5,574 bases of DNA, from assembly GCA_946623485.1 (NCBI GenBank), contig CAMORF010000168.1, positions 1 to 5,574 of the forward strand. The letters run 5' to 3'. The notes beneath the pieces were generated by a model, which was given only the letters and a program-made list of their open reading frames with translations, ran no database searches and had not been told where the DNA came from. Positions within the stretch are counted from its first letter, which is position 1, and the number at the start of each line of letters is the position of its first letter. This DNA comes from an uncultured Clostridia bacterium (GTDB lineage: Bacteria; Bacillota; Clostridia; Lachnospirales; Lachnospiraceae). Shown here piece after piece: positions 1 through 5,574 of this stretch. A program made the position numbers and the translations under genes.

Positions 1-433
1 CTTCCTCCGCCTCTGTCTCCGCGATAGCTTCCTCGGTTTCCCCGGCTGCTGCTTCGGTCTCTTCCGCAGCTGCTTCGGTCTCTGCTGGCGCTGCTTCTGT
101 TTCTGCCGCAGTTGCTTCTGTTTCTGCTGCCGCTGCTTCCGTTTCTGCCGCCTCAGTTGTGGCACCAGCTGCTGCCACAACCACTTCCGTCTCCACCGCA
201 GCCGCTTCAGTCTCTACTGCAGCTGCTTCCGTCTGCGCTGCAGCCGCCTCGGTCTCTACCGCAGCTGTTTCCGTTTCAGCGGCAGCCGTCTTCGTCTCCG
301 ATGCCTCTGATTCCCTGGCTGCCGCAGTTTCCACCGGCTTCGGAGCTTCCGTTTCCTTTTTCTGGGAATTGCTGCACCCGGCTGTGACCATGACACAGCC
401 AGCCAGAATCGCCATCAAAATATGTTTTTTCAT
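1..433 (-). CDS. Repeat-rich lipoprotein, N-terminal part (runs off the left edge)
   Basis: The visible 144 codons start with a lipoprotein signal peptide: Lys2-Lys3, a short hydrophobic core, and a lipobox Val-Thr-Ala-Gly-Cys ending at Cys20, which would be lipidated and anchor the protein to the outer face of the membrane. A short Ser/Asn/Gln/Lys stretch and a Pro-Lys-Pro segment follow. From about residue 53 the chain is almost only Glu-Thr-Glu-Ala-type heptads up to the window edge. The ATG at 433 is chosen because it gives the signal peptide and has an AAGGA about 10 nt upstream (444-448). The ATG at 440 is in another frame and gives no signal sequence. The repeats look like a flexible or helical acidic spacer holding a functional domain away from the membrane; that domain, if any, lies outside the window, so no function can be assigned. 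The gene is divergent from the plus-strand gene at 813. Lipoprotein status is seen directly; the spacer role is inference. Confidence 0.85.
   Translation of the reverse strand, partial: MKKHILMAILAGCVMVTAGCSNSQKKETEAPKPVETAAARESEASETKTAAAETETAAVETEAAAAQTEAAAVETEAAAVETEVVVAAAGATTEAAETEAAAAETEATAAETEAAPAETEAAAEETEAAAGETEEAIAETEAEE
2..277 (-). repeat. 21-bp tandem repeat coding for Glu-Thr-Glu-Ala heptads
   Basis: About twelve in-frame 21-bp units code for heptads of the type E-T-E-A-A-A-x (residues 53-144 of the lipoprotein). Position 7 varies (Ala, Val, Glu, Gly). One unit begins with Gln, and one is disrupted by an irregular Val/Ala/Gly/Thr insert at residues 84-96. Codon choice differs between units, so the array is old or selected at protein level rather than freshly duplicated. 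The array continues to the window edge. Confidence 0.85.
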
Positions 434-499
434 TTTCCATCTTTCCTTTCTGTACACTGCCGCAATACTTTGGCACTGCATGATTACGAAACCTGAATC

Positions 500-508
500 A
501 GTATATCA
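500..508 (-). promoter_or_regulatory. Candidate extended -10 promoter of the lipoprotein gene
   Basis: Reading the minus strand, TG-A-TATACT (508 to 500) fits an extended -10 element. No good -35 is present, but an eight-base A tract (minus strand, 523-516) lies just upstream and could act as an UP-like element. Transcription would start near 493 and give a leader of about 60 nt before the ATG at 433. Based on sequence match alone. Confidence 0.4.
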
Positions 509-620
509 TAGATCATTTTTTTTGGGTAGAATGCATCTGTTCCGGAACTGTGAAAAGCAAGTGAAAAGGCAAGCGAAATCAGGTGAATAGAATTGCAGAT
601 AATCGCACAACATAAAATCC

Positions 621-668
621 GATACCAAATGCGATACGGAACACGATGCAAAACGCGGCACAAAACAA
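621..668. repeat. Degenerate 12-nt direct repeats, four units
   Basis: Four consecutive 12-nt units (621, 633, 645, 657) resemble each other: gataccaaatgc, gatacggaacac, gatgcaaaacgc, ggcacaaaacaa. A second, looser series of gtgaaaagcaa-like units lies at 550-581. Together they fill the otherwise empty middle of the 434-812 intergenic region. No known element is recognised and low complexity by chance is possible. Confidence 0.35.
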
Positions 669-689
669 AAAACGCGATCTCAGCGCCTC

Positions 690-718
690 TTGCACTTTGT
701 CCTGGAAGATGATAGAAT
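690..718 (+). promoter_or_regulatory. Candidate sigma-A promoter of the 154-residue membrane protein gene
   Basis: TTGCAC (690-695) and TAGAAT (713-718) are separated by exactly 17 nt. The -10 matches the consensus at five of six positions; the -35 is weaker (TTG conserved). The start point would be near 725, giving a leader of roughly 88 nt that contains the inverted repeat at 746-783 and the Shine-Dalgarno sequence GGAGGA at 799-804. Confidence 0.5.
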
Positions 719-745
719 TCCGGCGTATGTACACTTAGGATCTGT

Positions 746-783
746 CACGAAATCACTTGTACATCTGCACAAGTGATTTCGTG
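746..783 (+). promoter_or_regulatory. Perfect 15-bp inverted repeat in the leader of the 813 gene
   Basis: CACGAAATCACTTGT (746-760) and its exact reverse complement (769-783) flank an 8-nt loop. Three more pairs (742-744 with 785-787) follow after one mismatch. It lies downstream of the candidate -10 and 15 nt before the Shine-Dalgarno sequence. As RNA it would form a strong hairpin; as DNA it is a dyad that could be a repressor operator. It lacks a following run of T on either strand, so it is not a typical terminator. Confidence 0.7.
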
Positions 784-812
784 CCAGTTCCTTATTTCGG
801 AGGAAATGCCGT

Positions 813-1277
813 ATGTCAACCTTAACTATTGTGCTTCTGATCATACTTGCCGTTCTGGTTGCCGGTCTGATCTTCCTTTACTTCTGGGGCAAGAAACTGC
901 AGAAGAAACAGGATGAATCACAGGCTCAGATGGAAGCAGCCAAACAGATCGTCCAGATCTTCGTAATTGACAAGAAGATGCTTCCGCTGAAGCAATCAGG
1001 ACTTCCCCAGTTTGTGATTGATCAGACGCCAAAGCTCATGCGCCGTTCCAAGATGCCGATCGTTAAGGCTCGTGTTCAGGGAAAGATCATGACTCTTGTT
1101 GCAGACCAGAAGATCTTTCCTCTCATCCCGACAGGCAAGTCCGTCAAGGCTACGCTCAGCGGGATCTACATCATGGATGTCAAGGCGATCCGCGGAAAGC
1201 TTGAAACTCCGCCGCCAAAAAAGAAGTGGTATCAGAAGATCAACCCCATAAAGAAAGAGCAGAAGGATGCAAAGTAA
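813..1277 (+). CDS. Single-pass membrane protein of unknown function, 154 residues
   Basis: I do not recognise a named family. Residues 5-25 are one strongly hydrophobic segment, preceded by an uncharged N-terminus and followed by Gly-Lys-Lys-Leu-Gln-Lys-Lys. By the positive-inside rule the C-terminal part should be cytoplasmic. Residues 27-45 are charged and probably helical. Residues 46-127 alternate hydrophobic and basic stretches with repeated Ile-Asp-Lys-Lys, Lys-Ala-Arg-Val and Lys-Ala-Thr-Leu patterns, suggesting a small beta-rich domain. The end is a Pro/Lys-rich basic tail. The start is supported by GGAGGA at 799-804, 8 nt before the ATG. It stands alone: a divergent lipoprotein gene lies upstream and a terminator with a convergent penicillin-binding protein gene lies downstream. 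A cleaved signal peptide is unlikely because no cleavage motif follows the hydrophobic stretch. The gene is convincingly real; its function is unknown. Confidence 0.85.
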   Translation: MSTLTIVLLIILAVLVAGLIFLYFWGKKLQKKQDESQAQMEAAKQIVQIFVIDKKMLPLKQSGLPQFVIDQTPKLMRRSKMPIVKARVQGKIMTLVADQKIFPLIPTGKSVKATLSGIYIMDVKAIRGKLETPPPKKKWYQKINPIKKEQKDAK

Positions 1278-1339
1278 ATCTGTTCTTCTATGTTTATGAG
1301 ACCGGTTCATTTTGAAAACCGCTCCATAAAAGAATGAGG

Positions 1340-1379
1340 AAATCGAGGCAAAGTCCGTAGTGACATTGCCTCGATTTTT
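1340..1379 (+). terminator. Rho-independent terminator between convergent genes
   Basis: A perfect 12-bp stem (1340-1351 with 1366-1377, core ATCGAGGCAA) is extended inside by GTC/GAC after one mismatch, and runs into T5, then further T-rich sequence. It ends the membrane protein transcript 63 nt after its stop. On the minus strand the same hairpin has an A-rich lead and a weaker T-rich trail, so it may also end the penicillin-binding protein transcript coming the other way. Confidence 0.85.
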
Positions 1380-1423
1380 GTTTTGATTCTGTTTTGTTTT
1401 TTCTTTGGTTTCCGGATCTGATA

Positions 1424-4333
1424 TCAGGAAAAGATCACGATTTCATCCTGCATATCAGATGGCACTGTCTGTCCATTGGAAGAATCTGCATTCCATCCAG
1501 AGTTTTGCATACCAGAATTCTGTGCGGCGGAATTCAGCATACCAGGATTCTGTACAGTGGAATCCTGCGCATCAGAATTCTGTTCATAAAAGTCGCCCGG
1601 CACACTGAAATCCGGTACATTGGAATCTGTATTCCATATCGTAATCGTCTCTCCAGCGCTATCATTCTGAACAAGAGTCGGTGGTATGGCCGTATCTCCG
1701 CCCTCCGGCAATCCGGACAAGTCACCTCCAGACTCACCATCCGGCAAGCCCGGCTGGCCGACTCCCGGGACTCCTCCCGCCAGGTCTGATTGGCCGGTTC
1801 CCGGATCTCCTCCCGCCAAACCCGGCTGGCCGATTTCGTTCCCGCTTCCCTCCAGGATCGGCTGGCCGGCTCCGGTCTCACTTCCCGCCAAACCCGGCTG
1901 GCCGACGCCGATCCCTCCGCTCATGTCTGAAACCAGGGCGCCGTTTCCATGCGTCGTACAGTAATACTGCGGCTGTGTCCCCCGGGCAAAAAGCTCATCA
2001 TACACCTCCGGACAATTGACGGATGCCGCCATATGGGACGTGGAACAGACAGAAGCGCTCACAACATCTCCTGTCAGGCGAAACCGCATGGGAACATCCT
2101 TTCCGCTGACTCTGTTCATAATCGAGTTCCATAGAATCTTGCTGAAGGTATGATACCGCCCCTCGTCAGGCATGACCTCATTGTTGTCATATCCTGCCCA
2201 GATTCCACAGGTATAATAGGGCGTGTACCCCACAAACCAGCTGTCCCGCCACTCGGAAGTTGTCCCGGTTTTTCCTGCGGCATGCATCTGCCCAAGATCA
2301 ATCTGGCCATGCGCGGTCCCGTTCTCTGCCCGGATCACATCCTCCATGGCACTTGTCAAAAGCTGGGCTGTGCTCTCCTTCATCACCGTCCGCGGCTTCT
2401 GATCCGTATTGTCCAGGATCACATTTCCATACTGATCAAGCACCTCCGTATAAAACTTCGGCTGATAAGCATGCCCCAGGTTCGCAATGGACGCGTAAGC
2501 ACCGGTAAGCTCCAGATTTGTCACGCCCCGGCTGATCCCGCCCAGCGCCAGGGTCTGCCCGACGTCTGTCAGGACACCGGAGTCTGTCTCCAGATGATCC
2601 GTCAGCGTCGAAATCCCCAGCTTCTTCGCAAAGTCATATCCCGCCTGCGGCGTAATCTGAGTCAGCAGCTTTACCGCCACGATATTGATAGACTCAACAA
2701 TCGCTCTGCGGACCGTCACCTCCCCGGCATACGTCCTGCCCGCATTGTAGACCGGCGTTCCAAAGCTATACTCATATGGTTCATCAACGATTGTCGATGC
2801 AAGCGTGACCGTCCGGTTTTCAATCGCCGGCGCATAGACGGTCAGGATTTTAAAGGTGGAGCCGGGCTGGCGCATGGTATAAGACGCACGGTTCAGCGTA
2901 AGGCTTGCTTCCTTGTCCCCCCTTCCTCCAACCAGTGCCGCCACCAGCCCGGTTGACTGATCGATGATCACACAGGACGCCTGCGGCTGGGGCGTGATCG
3001 TCACCCGCTCCCCCAGGACATGGTCTTCTTTTCCCACAACAGACTCCCGGAATGCCTGGGCGTCCTCCCGGGCCTGCTGCGCATCCTCATACATCATATT
3101 AAAATCAGGGTTACGATTGCTCCTGACCCATGCCTTCAGATGCTCATTTCCATAATCTGTGACTGTCTTGTCCCTGGCCTGGACGCTCAGCGCATAGTCA
3201 ATCCCCACCTTGGTTCCTTCCGGAAAGTTCTCAGGATTCTCGAATTCCTCATCACAGATTTTCTGAATCTCAGGATCCTGTGCCGAATAAATCCGAAGCC
3301 CTCCGGAATAAACTGCCCTGTAGGCCTGTTGCCAGGTATAAGCCAGCTCGTCCTGAAGATCCTGCATCACCTGGCCGATCAAAGCATCCTGATAAAATGT
3401 ATAGATCGAACCGGCCGTGTCCACCGTAGATTCATTTTCCTGGATCCTGTCATACACCGGATCCGCCATCGCTTCATCATATCTTGTCTTGTCGATATAC
3501 CCCTGGTCAAGCATTGCATCCAGCACCATCTTCCGGCGCTTCGCGTTATTCTCCGGGTTTGTGATCGGGTTATATGCCGCAGGATTCTGTGTGATCCCCG
3601 CGATCACCGCGTCCTCCGCAAGCGTAAGGCTGTTCACCGGCTTCCCAAAGTAACGATAAGACGCGGCCTGGACGCCATAGCATCCCGCCCCCAGGTTAAT
3701 CAGGTTCAGGTAATTCTCAAGGATCTGGTCTTTGGTCAGGACCTTCTCCAGCTTCACAGCCAGGTACTGCTCCTGGATCTTCCGCTCAAGGCGTTCCTGG
3801 AACGTCGTTTCCTTCGTCCATCCCGGGAAGACACTGTTTTTAAGCAGCTGCTGTGTGATGGTACTTGCTCCCTGGGAAAATGACCCTGTGGTCACTCCTT
3901 TTACAAGTGCCCTCAGAATCCCCACCGGGTCAATTCCATGATGCTCATAGAAGCGGGAATCTTCAATTGCGACCACCGCATGCTGAAGATCAACCGGTAC
4001 ATCCGACAGGTTTACGATCTCCCGGTTCGCGTCAGGCAGCGCCAGCTTCTGTTCCCGCTTCCCCTCCCGGTTATAGATATAAGTCGCAGACTGTCCGGGG
4101 GTAAATGTGATACCGGAGATATCCGGGGCATCCCGCACAATTGCATTCCACCTCGCAAATACGTAGATGGAAACAGAAACCAGAAGAATCAAAAGCCCTA
4201 CCAAAAGTACCTTAAGACATGCGGCAAATATACGGTACGCAATGCCGTGCCTTTTCCTGCGGCGCCTTCTTCTGTATATACCCCTTCTGTTTATGTCCCT
4301 TCTTTCCATGCTGCCATATCCTTGACCATACAT
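1424..4333 (-). CDS. Class A penicillin-binding protein (PBP1A type), bifunctional glycosyltransferase/transpeptidase
   Basis: Membrane-anchored enzyme that polymerises lipid II into glycan strands and cross-links the stem peptides. Numbering from the ATG at 4333 (969 residues): a short cytoplasmic N-terminus with an Arg/Lys run at 21-29 and one membrane segment at about 35-58. The GT51 domain shows EDSRFYEHHG with catalytic Glu124, QGASTITQQ at 154-162, RKIQEQ with Glu188, and ILENYLN at 204-210 up to YFGK at 228-231. The transpeptidase domain has Ser492-Thr-Phe-Lys495, Ser548-Ile-Asn550 and Lys688-Thr-Gly690, so all catalytic motifs are intact and it should bind beta-lactams. After it come three Cys (763, 774, 792), then a tail of about 160 residues with two repeat arrays. 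The start at 4333 is preferred because GGAGG lies 9 nt upstream. The ATG at 4309 also has AAGGA 9 nt upstream, while the in-frame ATG at 4456 (1010 residues) has no ribosome binding site. Convergent with the 813 gene and divergent from the YigZ-family gene. Confidence 0.95.
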   Translation of the reverse strand: MYGQGYGSMERRDINRRGIYRRRRRRKRHGIAYRIFAACLKVLLVGLLILLVSVSIYVFARWNAIVRDAPDISGITFTPGQSATYIYNREGKREQKLALPDANREIVNLSDVPVDLQHAVVAIEDSRFYEHHGIDPVGILRALVKGVTTGSFSQGASTITQQLLKNSVFPGWTKETTFQERLERKIQEQYLAVKLEKVLTKDQILENYLNLINLGAGCYGVQAASYRYFGKPVNSLTLAEDAVIAGITQNPAAYNPITNPENNAKRRKMVLDAMLDQGYIDKTRYDEAMADPVYDRIQENESTVDTAGSIYTFYQDALIGQVMQDLQDELAYTWQQAYRAVYSGGLRIYSAQDPEIQKICDEEFENPENFPEGTKVGIDYALSVQARDKTVTDYGNEHLKAWVRSNRNPDFNMMYEDAQQAREDAQAFRESVVGKEDHVLGERVTITPQPQASCVIIDQSTGLVAALVGGRGDKEASLTLNRASYTMRQPGSTFKILTVYAPAIENRTVTLASTIVDEPYEYSFGTPVYNAGRTYAGEVTVRRAIVESINIVAVKLLTQITPQAGYDFAKKLGISTLTDHLETDSGVLTDVGQTLALGGISRGVTNLELTGAYASIANLGHAYQPKFYTEVLDQYGNVILDNTDQKPRTVMKESTAQLLTSAMEDVIRAENGTAHGQIDLGQMHAAGKTGTTSEWRDSWFVGYTPYYTCGIWAGYDNNEVMPDEGRYHTFSKILWNSIMNRVSGKDVPMRFRLTGDVVSASVCSTSHMAASVNCPEVYDELFARGTQPQYYCTTHGNGALVSDMSGGIGVGQPGLAGSETGAGQPILEGSGNEIGQPGLAGGDPGTGQSDLAGGVPGVGQPGLPDGESGGDLSGLPEGGDTAIPPTLVQNDSAGETITIWNTDSNVPDFSVPGDFYEQNSDAQDSTVQNPGMLNSAAQNSGMQNSGWNADSSNGQTVPSDMQDEIVIFS
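1490..1579 (-). repeat. 15-bp repeats coding for an Asn-Ser-x-x-Gln tail
   Basis: Six in-frame 15-bp units code for pentads such as NSDAQ, DSTVQ, NPGML, NSAAQ, NSGMQ and NSGWN (residues 919-948 of the penicillin-binding protein counted from 4333). In DNA they appear as gaattctg-like blocks every 15 bp. They form a polar, probably disordered end to the protein, about 20 residues before its C-terminus. Confidence 0.75.
1691..1906 (-). repeat. 36-bp repeats coding for a Gly-Gln-Pro-Gly-Leu tail
   Basis: Six in-frame 36-bp units code for 12-residue repeats of the type x-G-Q-P-G-L-A-G-x-x-x-G (residues 810-881 of the penicillin-binding protein counted from 4333). The sixth unit is degenerate. Two units share a 23-nt identical block starting at 1811 and 1883, exactly 72 bp (two units) apart, pointing to fairly recent duplication of a two-unit block. 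Confidence 0.8.
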
Positions 4334-4342
4334 CTTCCTGAA

Positions 4343-4347
4343 CCTCC
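4343..4347 (-). promoter_or_regulatory. Ribosome binding site that decides the penicillin-binding protein start
   Basis: The minus strand reads GGAGG here, 9 nt before the ATG at 4333. The longer reading from 4456 has nothing similar at the right distance. A second candidate, AAGGA at 4319-4323, stands 9 nt before the ATG at 4309, so either of these two starts, 8 codons apart, is possible. Confidence 0.6.
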
Positions 4348-4532
4348 GCTTCCATCTTGCAGGGAACATATCACGTCCGCTGGCTTGCCTGCTGGCAGAA
4401 AGAGTTGTTCCTCTAACAGCCCGGCCTGTTTGCACATTGGGAGTTGCAACGCACATCGCACCAGGGTTAACCTGTAGGTGTGTCTTGTAACCATTGGTAC
4501 CAGTCTTGGTCCGGATCCCGTTTCAGGGTGAG

Positions 4533-4560
4533 TTGACGTTTCATCAGAGAATATTGTAAA
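4533..4560 (+). promoter_or_regulatory. Candidate promoter of the YigZ-family gene, overlapping a divergent -10
   Basis: TTGACG (4533-4538) matches the -35 consensus at five of six positions; TGTAAA (4555-4560) follows after 16 nt as a four-of-six -10. On the other strand TACAAT (4558 to 4553) is a good -10 for the penicillin-binding protein gene, though its -35 is poor. The two -10 elements overlap, so the genes may compete for polymerase. The rest of the 4334-4638 region shows no gene or stable hairpin that I can support. Confidence 0.4.
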
Positions 4561-4638
4561 CTGAAGATATGAGGATCAGCGGAAGCATTTTCTTAAGGTT
4601 TTGGTAAATAAACATGCATTGCCGCCTGCGGAGGAATT

Positions 4639-5277
4639 GTGAAGATCATACTGAAAGGCGCTTCAGCCGAGATTACGGAGAAAAAATCAAGATTCATTGC
4701 CTCTGTGCAAAGCGTCCGTTCCCAGGAAGAAGCGGATGATTTCATCCTGCGGACGAAGAAGCAATATTGGGACGCGCGGCATAACTGCAGCGCTATGGTT
4801 CTGGGAGAAAGAGGGGAATTCAGCCGTTCCTCCGATGACGGAGAACCTTCCGGAACGGCAGGCAGGCCTATGCTTAGTGTTCTCACCGGAGAAGGCCTTA
4901 CAGATGTATGCGCGGTTGTCACGCGGTATTTCGGCGGCGTCCTCCTGGGAACCGGAGGTCTGGTGCGTGCTTACTCTTCTGCCGTGCAGGCTGCCCTGGC
5001 CGCATGCAGCATTGGCGTCAGGACCGATGGGTTCAGGCTCCGCATCCGCACCGATTACAACGGGGACGGAAAGATCCGGTATCTCCTCGCGCAGCGTCAG
5101 CTTCCCGTCACGGATACTGTTTACACCGACGCAGTGGAGGTGGAAACCCTTGTGCCCGATGAGGTTCTTCCGATTCTCAAAACAGAGATCATGGACCGGA
5201 CGAACGCCAGGTGTTCTTTTGTCAAAGAGGAGACCGTAAGGTATGCCATCACCCGGGACGGTCCGGTTCTGCTGTAG
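4639..5277 (+). CDS. yigZ: YigZ/IMPACT-family protein (UPF0029)
   Basis: 212 residues, the usual family length. The N-terminal UPF0029 domain (about 14-123) carries the family signatures: EKKSRFIA (14-21), DARHNCSA (45-52), [12 protein letters not shown] (64-75), and the long block VVTRYFGG ... [11 protein letters not shown] (93-113). The C-terminal part (about 134-190) fits the DUF1949 domain typical of bacterial members. The protein is soluble and cytoplasmic. The biochemical role of bacterial members is not firmly established; the eukaryotic relative IMPACT regulates translation through GCN1, which does not transfer automatically. The start is GTG at 4639: the upstream frame is closed by TAA at 4609, with no ATG between. 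GGAGG at 4630-4634 leaves only 4 nt before the GTG, an unusually short spacing that may reduce expression. Divergent from the penicillin-binding protein gene and followed by murI 163 nt later, without an evident terminator between, so co-transcription is possible. Confidence 0.93.
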   Translation: MKIILKGASAEITEKKSRFIASVQSVRSQEEADDFILRTKKQYWDARHNCSAMVLGERGEFSRSSDDGEPSGTAGRPMLSVLTGEGLTDVCAVVTRYFGGVLLGTGGLVRAYSSAVQAALAACSIGVRTDGFRLRIRTDYNGDGKIRYLLAQRQLPVTDTVYTDAVEVETLVPDEVLPILKTEIMDRTNARCSFVKEETVRYAITRDGPVLL

Positions 5278-5365
5278 CGGCCGCGGGATCTCACAGGGGA
5301 CATCTCCTCTACGCTTACAATGTAACCGAACCTTGACCTGCGGAATCAGAGAAAAAGACAAGCAA

Positions 5366-5400
5366 GATCATAAGTTATTTCTGTACAGATCCTTACGATC
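5366..5400 (+). promoter_or_regulatory. Imperfect inverted repeat upstream of murI
   Basis: GATCATAAG (5366-5374) pairs with CTTACGATC (5392-5400) at eight of nine positions. The 17-nt loop contains the self-complementary octamer CTGTACAG (5381-5388). It lies 40 nt before the murI ATG. There is no T run after it, so it is not a standard terminator. It could be an operator or leader structure, or chance; no function is shown. Confidence 0.35.
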
Positions 5401-5440
5401 TACCGTTCATAATCTGCCGGGGAACATCAAATATCAGACC

Positions 5441-5574
5441 ATGAAAAAACAAAACCTGCCAATTGCATTTTTCGATTCCGGCGTCGGGGGAATCAGCGTC
5501 CTTCGGGAAGCCGTGAAGCTGCTCCCCCACGAGGATTATCTGTTCTTCGGGGCCTCTGCCAATGCGCCCTATGG
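5441..5574 (+). CDS. murI: Glutamate racemase, N-terminal part (runs off the right edge)
   Basis: MurI interconverts L- and D-glutamate in the cytoplasm and supplies the D-Glu of the peptidoglycan stem peptide. The 44 visible codons show the family start: Pro7-Ile-Ala-Phe-Phe, then Asp12-Ser-Gly-Val-Gly-Gly17 with the catalytic-site Asp and Ser, then [12 protein letters not shown], and AsnAlaProTyr at 41-44, the PYG substrate loop. Both catalytic cysteines lie beyond the edge. Residue 38 is Ala where the family usually has Asp (GDSAN or GDTAR). The ATG at 5441 is chosen because it places the DSG motif at the usual distance from the N-terminus. Its ribosome binding site is weak: the nearest purine run, GGGGA at 5419-5423, is 17 nt away. 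The frame is open further upstream but offers no ATG. The only close alternative is another Asp/Glu racemase, and the motif spacing favours MurI. Confidence 0.9.
   Translation, partial: MKKQNLPIAFFDSGVGGISVLREAVKLLPHEDYLFFGASANAPY

Noticed and set aside
159..590. Plus-strand open frame rich in Ser/Val/Ala opposite the lipoprotein gene
   Set aside because: It is the antisense of the 21-bp repeats. The minus strand has a lipobox signal peptide and a ribosome binding site; this frame has neither.
737..745. The 9-mer aggatctgt, shared with the minus strand near 5384-5392
   Set aside because: Nine bases shared once at a distance of over 4 kb is expected by chance, and the flanks do not match.
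603..776. Open plus-strand frame of 58 codons in the intergenic region, ending in the inverted repeat
   Set aside because: It has no ATG or GTG start, no ribosome binding site, and its codons follow the degenerate 12-nt repeats. It is short enough to be chance.
746..783. Inverted repeat as a terminator
   Set aside because: Neither side is followed by a T run, and it lies just before a well-formed ribosome binding site.
1490..1579. Pentapeptide-repeat fold
   Set aside because: The pentads lack the A(D/N)LxX pattern with a central Leu or Phe, and six units are too few for the right-handed helix.
1490..1906. Regularly spaced blocks considered as a CRISPR array
   Set aside because: The units are 15 and 36 bp, tandem without unique spacers, in frame, and divergent in a codon-compatible way, so they are protein repeats.
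2150..3883. Long plus-strand frames (2150-2956, 3020-3883) opposite the penicillin-binding protein gene
   Set aside because: The minus strand carries every expected catalytic motif of a class A penicillin-binding protein. The opposite frames give Arg/His/Leu-rich sequence with no recognisable domain.
4687..5361. Minus-strand frame of 224 codons opposite the YigZ-family gene
   Set aside because: The plus strand contains the complete family signatures; the reverse frame is a shadow.

Overview
The window looks like chromosome from a Gram-positive anaerobe of the Clostridia, most likely Lachnospiraceae-like. This is an inference from the class A penicillin-binding protein with Gly/Pro/Asn/Gln-rich tails, the Ala/Glu/Thr-repeat lipoprotein, strong GGAGG-type ribosome binding sites and moderate GC. 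No mobile element, tRNA, rRNA or CRISPR array is visible.

Layout from left to right. (1) On the minus strand, 433 to the left edge, is the 5' part of a lipoprotein gene. A lipobox signal is followed by about twelve Glu-Thr-Glu-Ala heptads, and the gene runs off the window. (2) A 379-bp divergent intergenic region (434-812) holds a candidate promoter for each side, short degenerate direct repeats, and a perfect 15-bp inverted repeat just upstream of the next gene. (3) On the plus strand, 813-1277, is a 154-residue single-pass membrane protein of unknown function. (4) A hairpin terminator at 1340-1379 separates it from the convergent gene. (5) On the minus strand, about 4333 to 1424, is a bifunctional class A penicillin-binding protein (GT51 glycosyltransferase plus transpeptidase). 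It has an unusually long low-complexity tail made of two separate repeat arrays. (6) A divergent promoter region leads to (7) a YigZ/IMPACT-family protein (4639-5277, plus strand) with a GTG start. (8) At the right edge is the first 44 codons of glutamate racemase, murI (5441 onward, plus strand).

The penicillin-binding protein and MurI both belong to peptidoglycan synthesis: MurI makes D-glutamate for the stem peptide, and the penicillin-binding protein polymerises and cross-links glycan strands outside the membrane. The lipoprotein and the small membrane protein are also envelope proteins, so most of the window concerns the cell surface. The YigZ-family gene lies between the two wall genes with no known functional link to them.

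I see no convincing new multi-gene system. The items most worth a second look are the perfect inverted repeat in the leader of the unknown membrane protein, that protein itself, and the two repeat arrays in the tail of the penicillin-binding protein.
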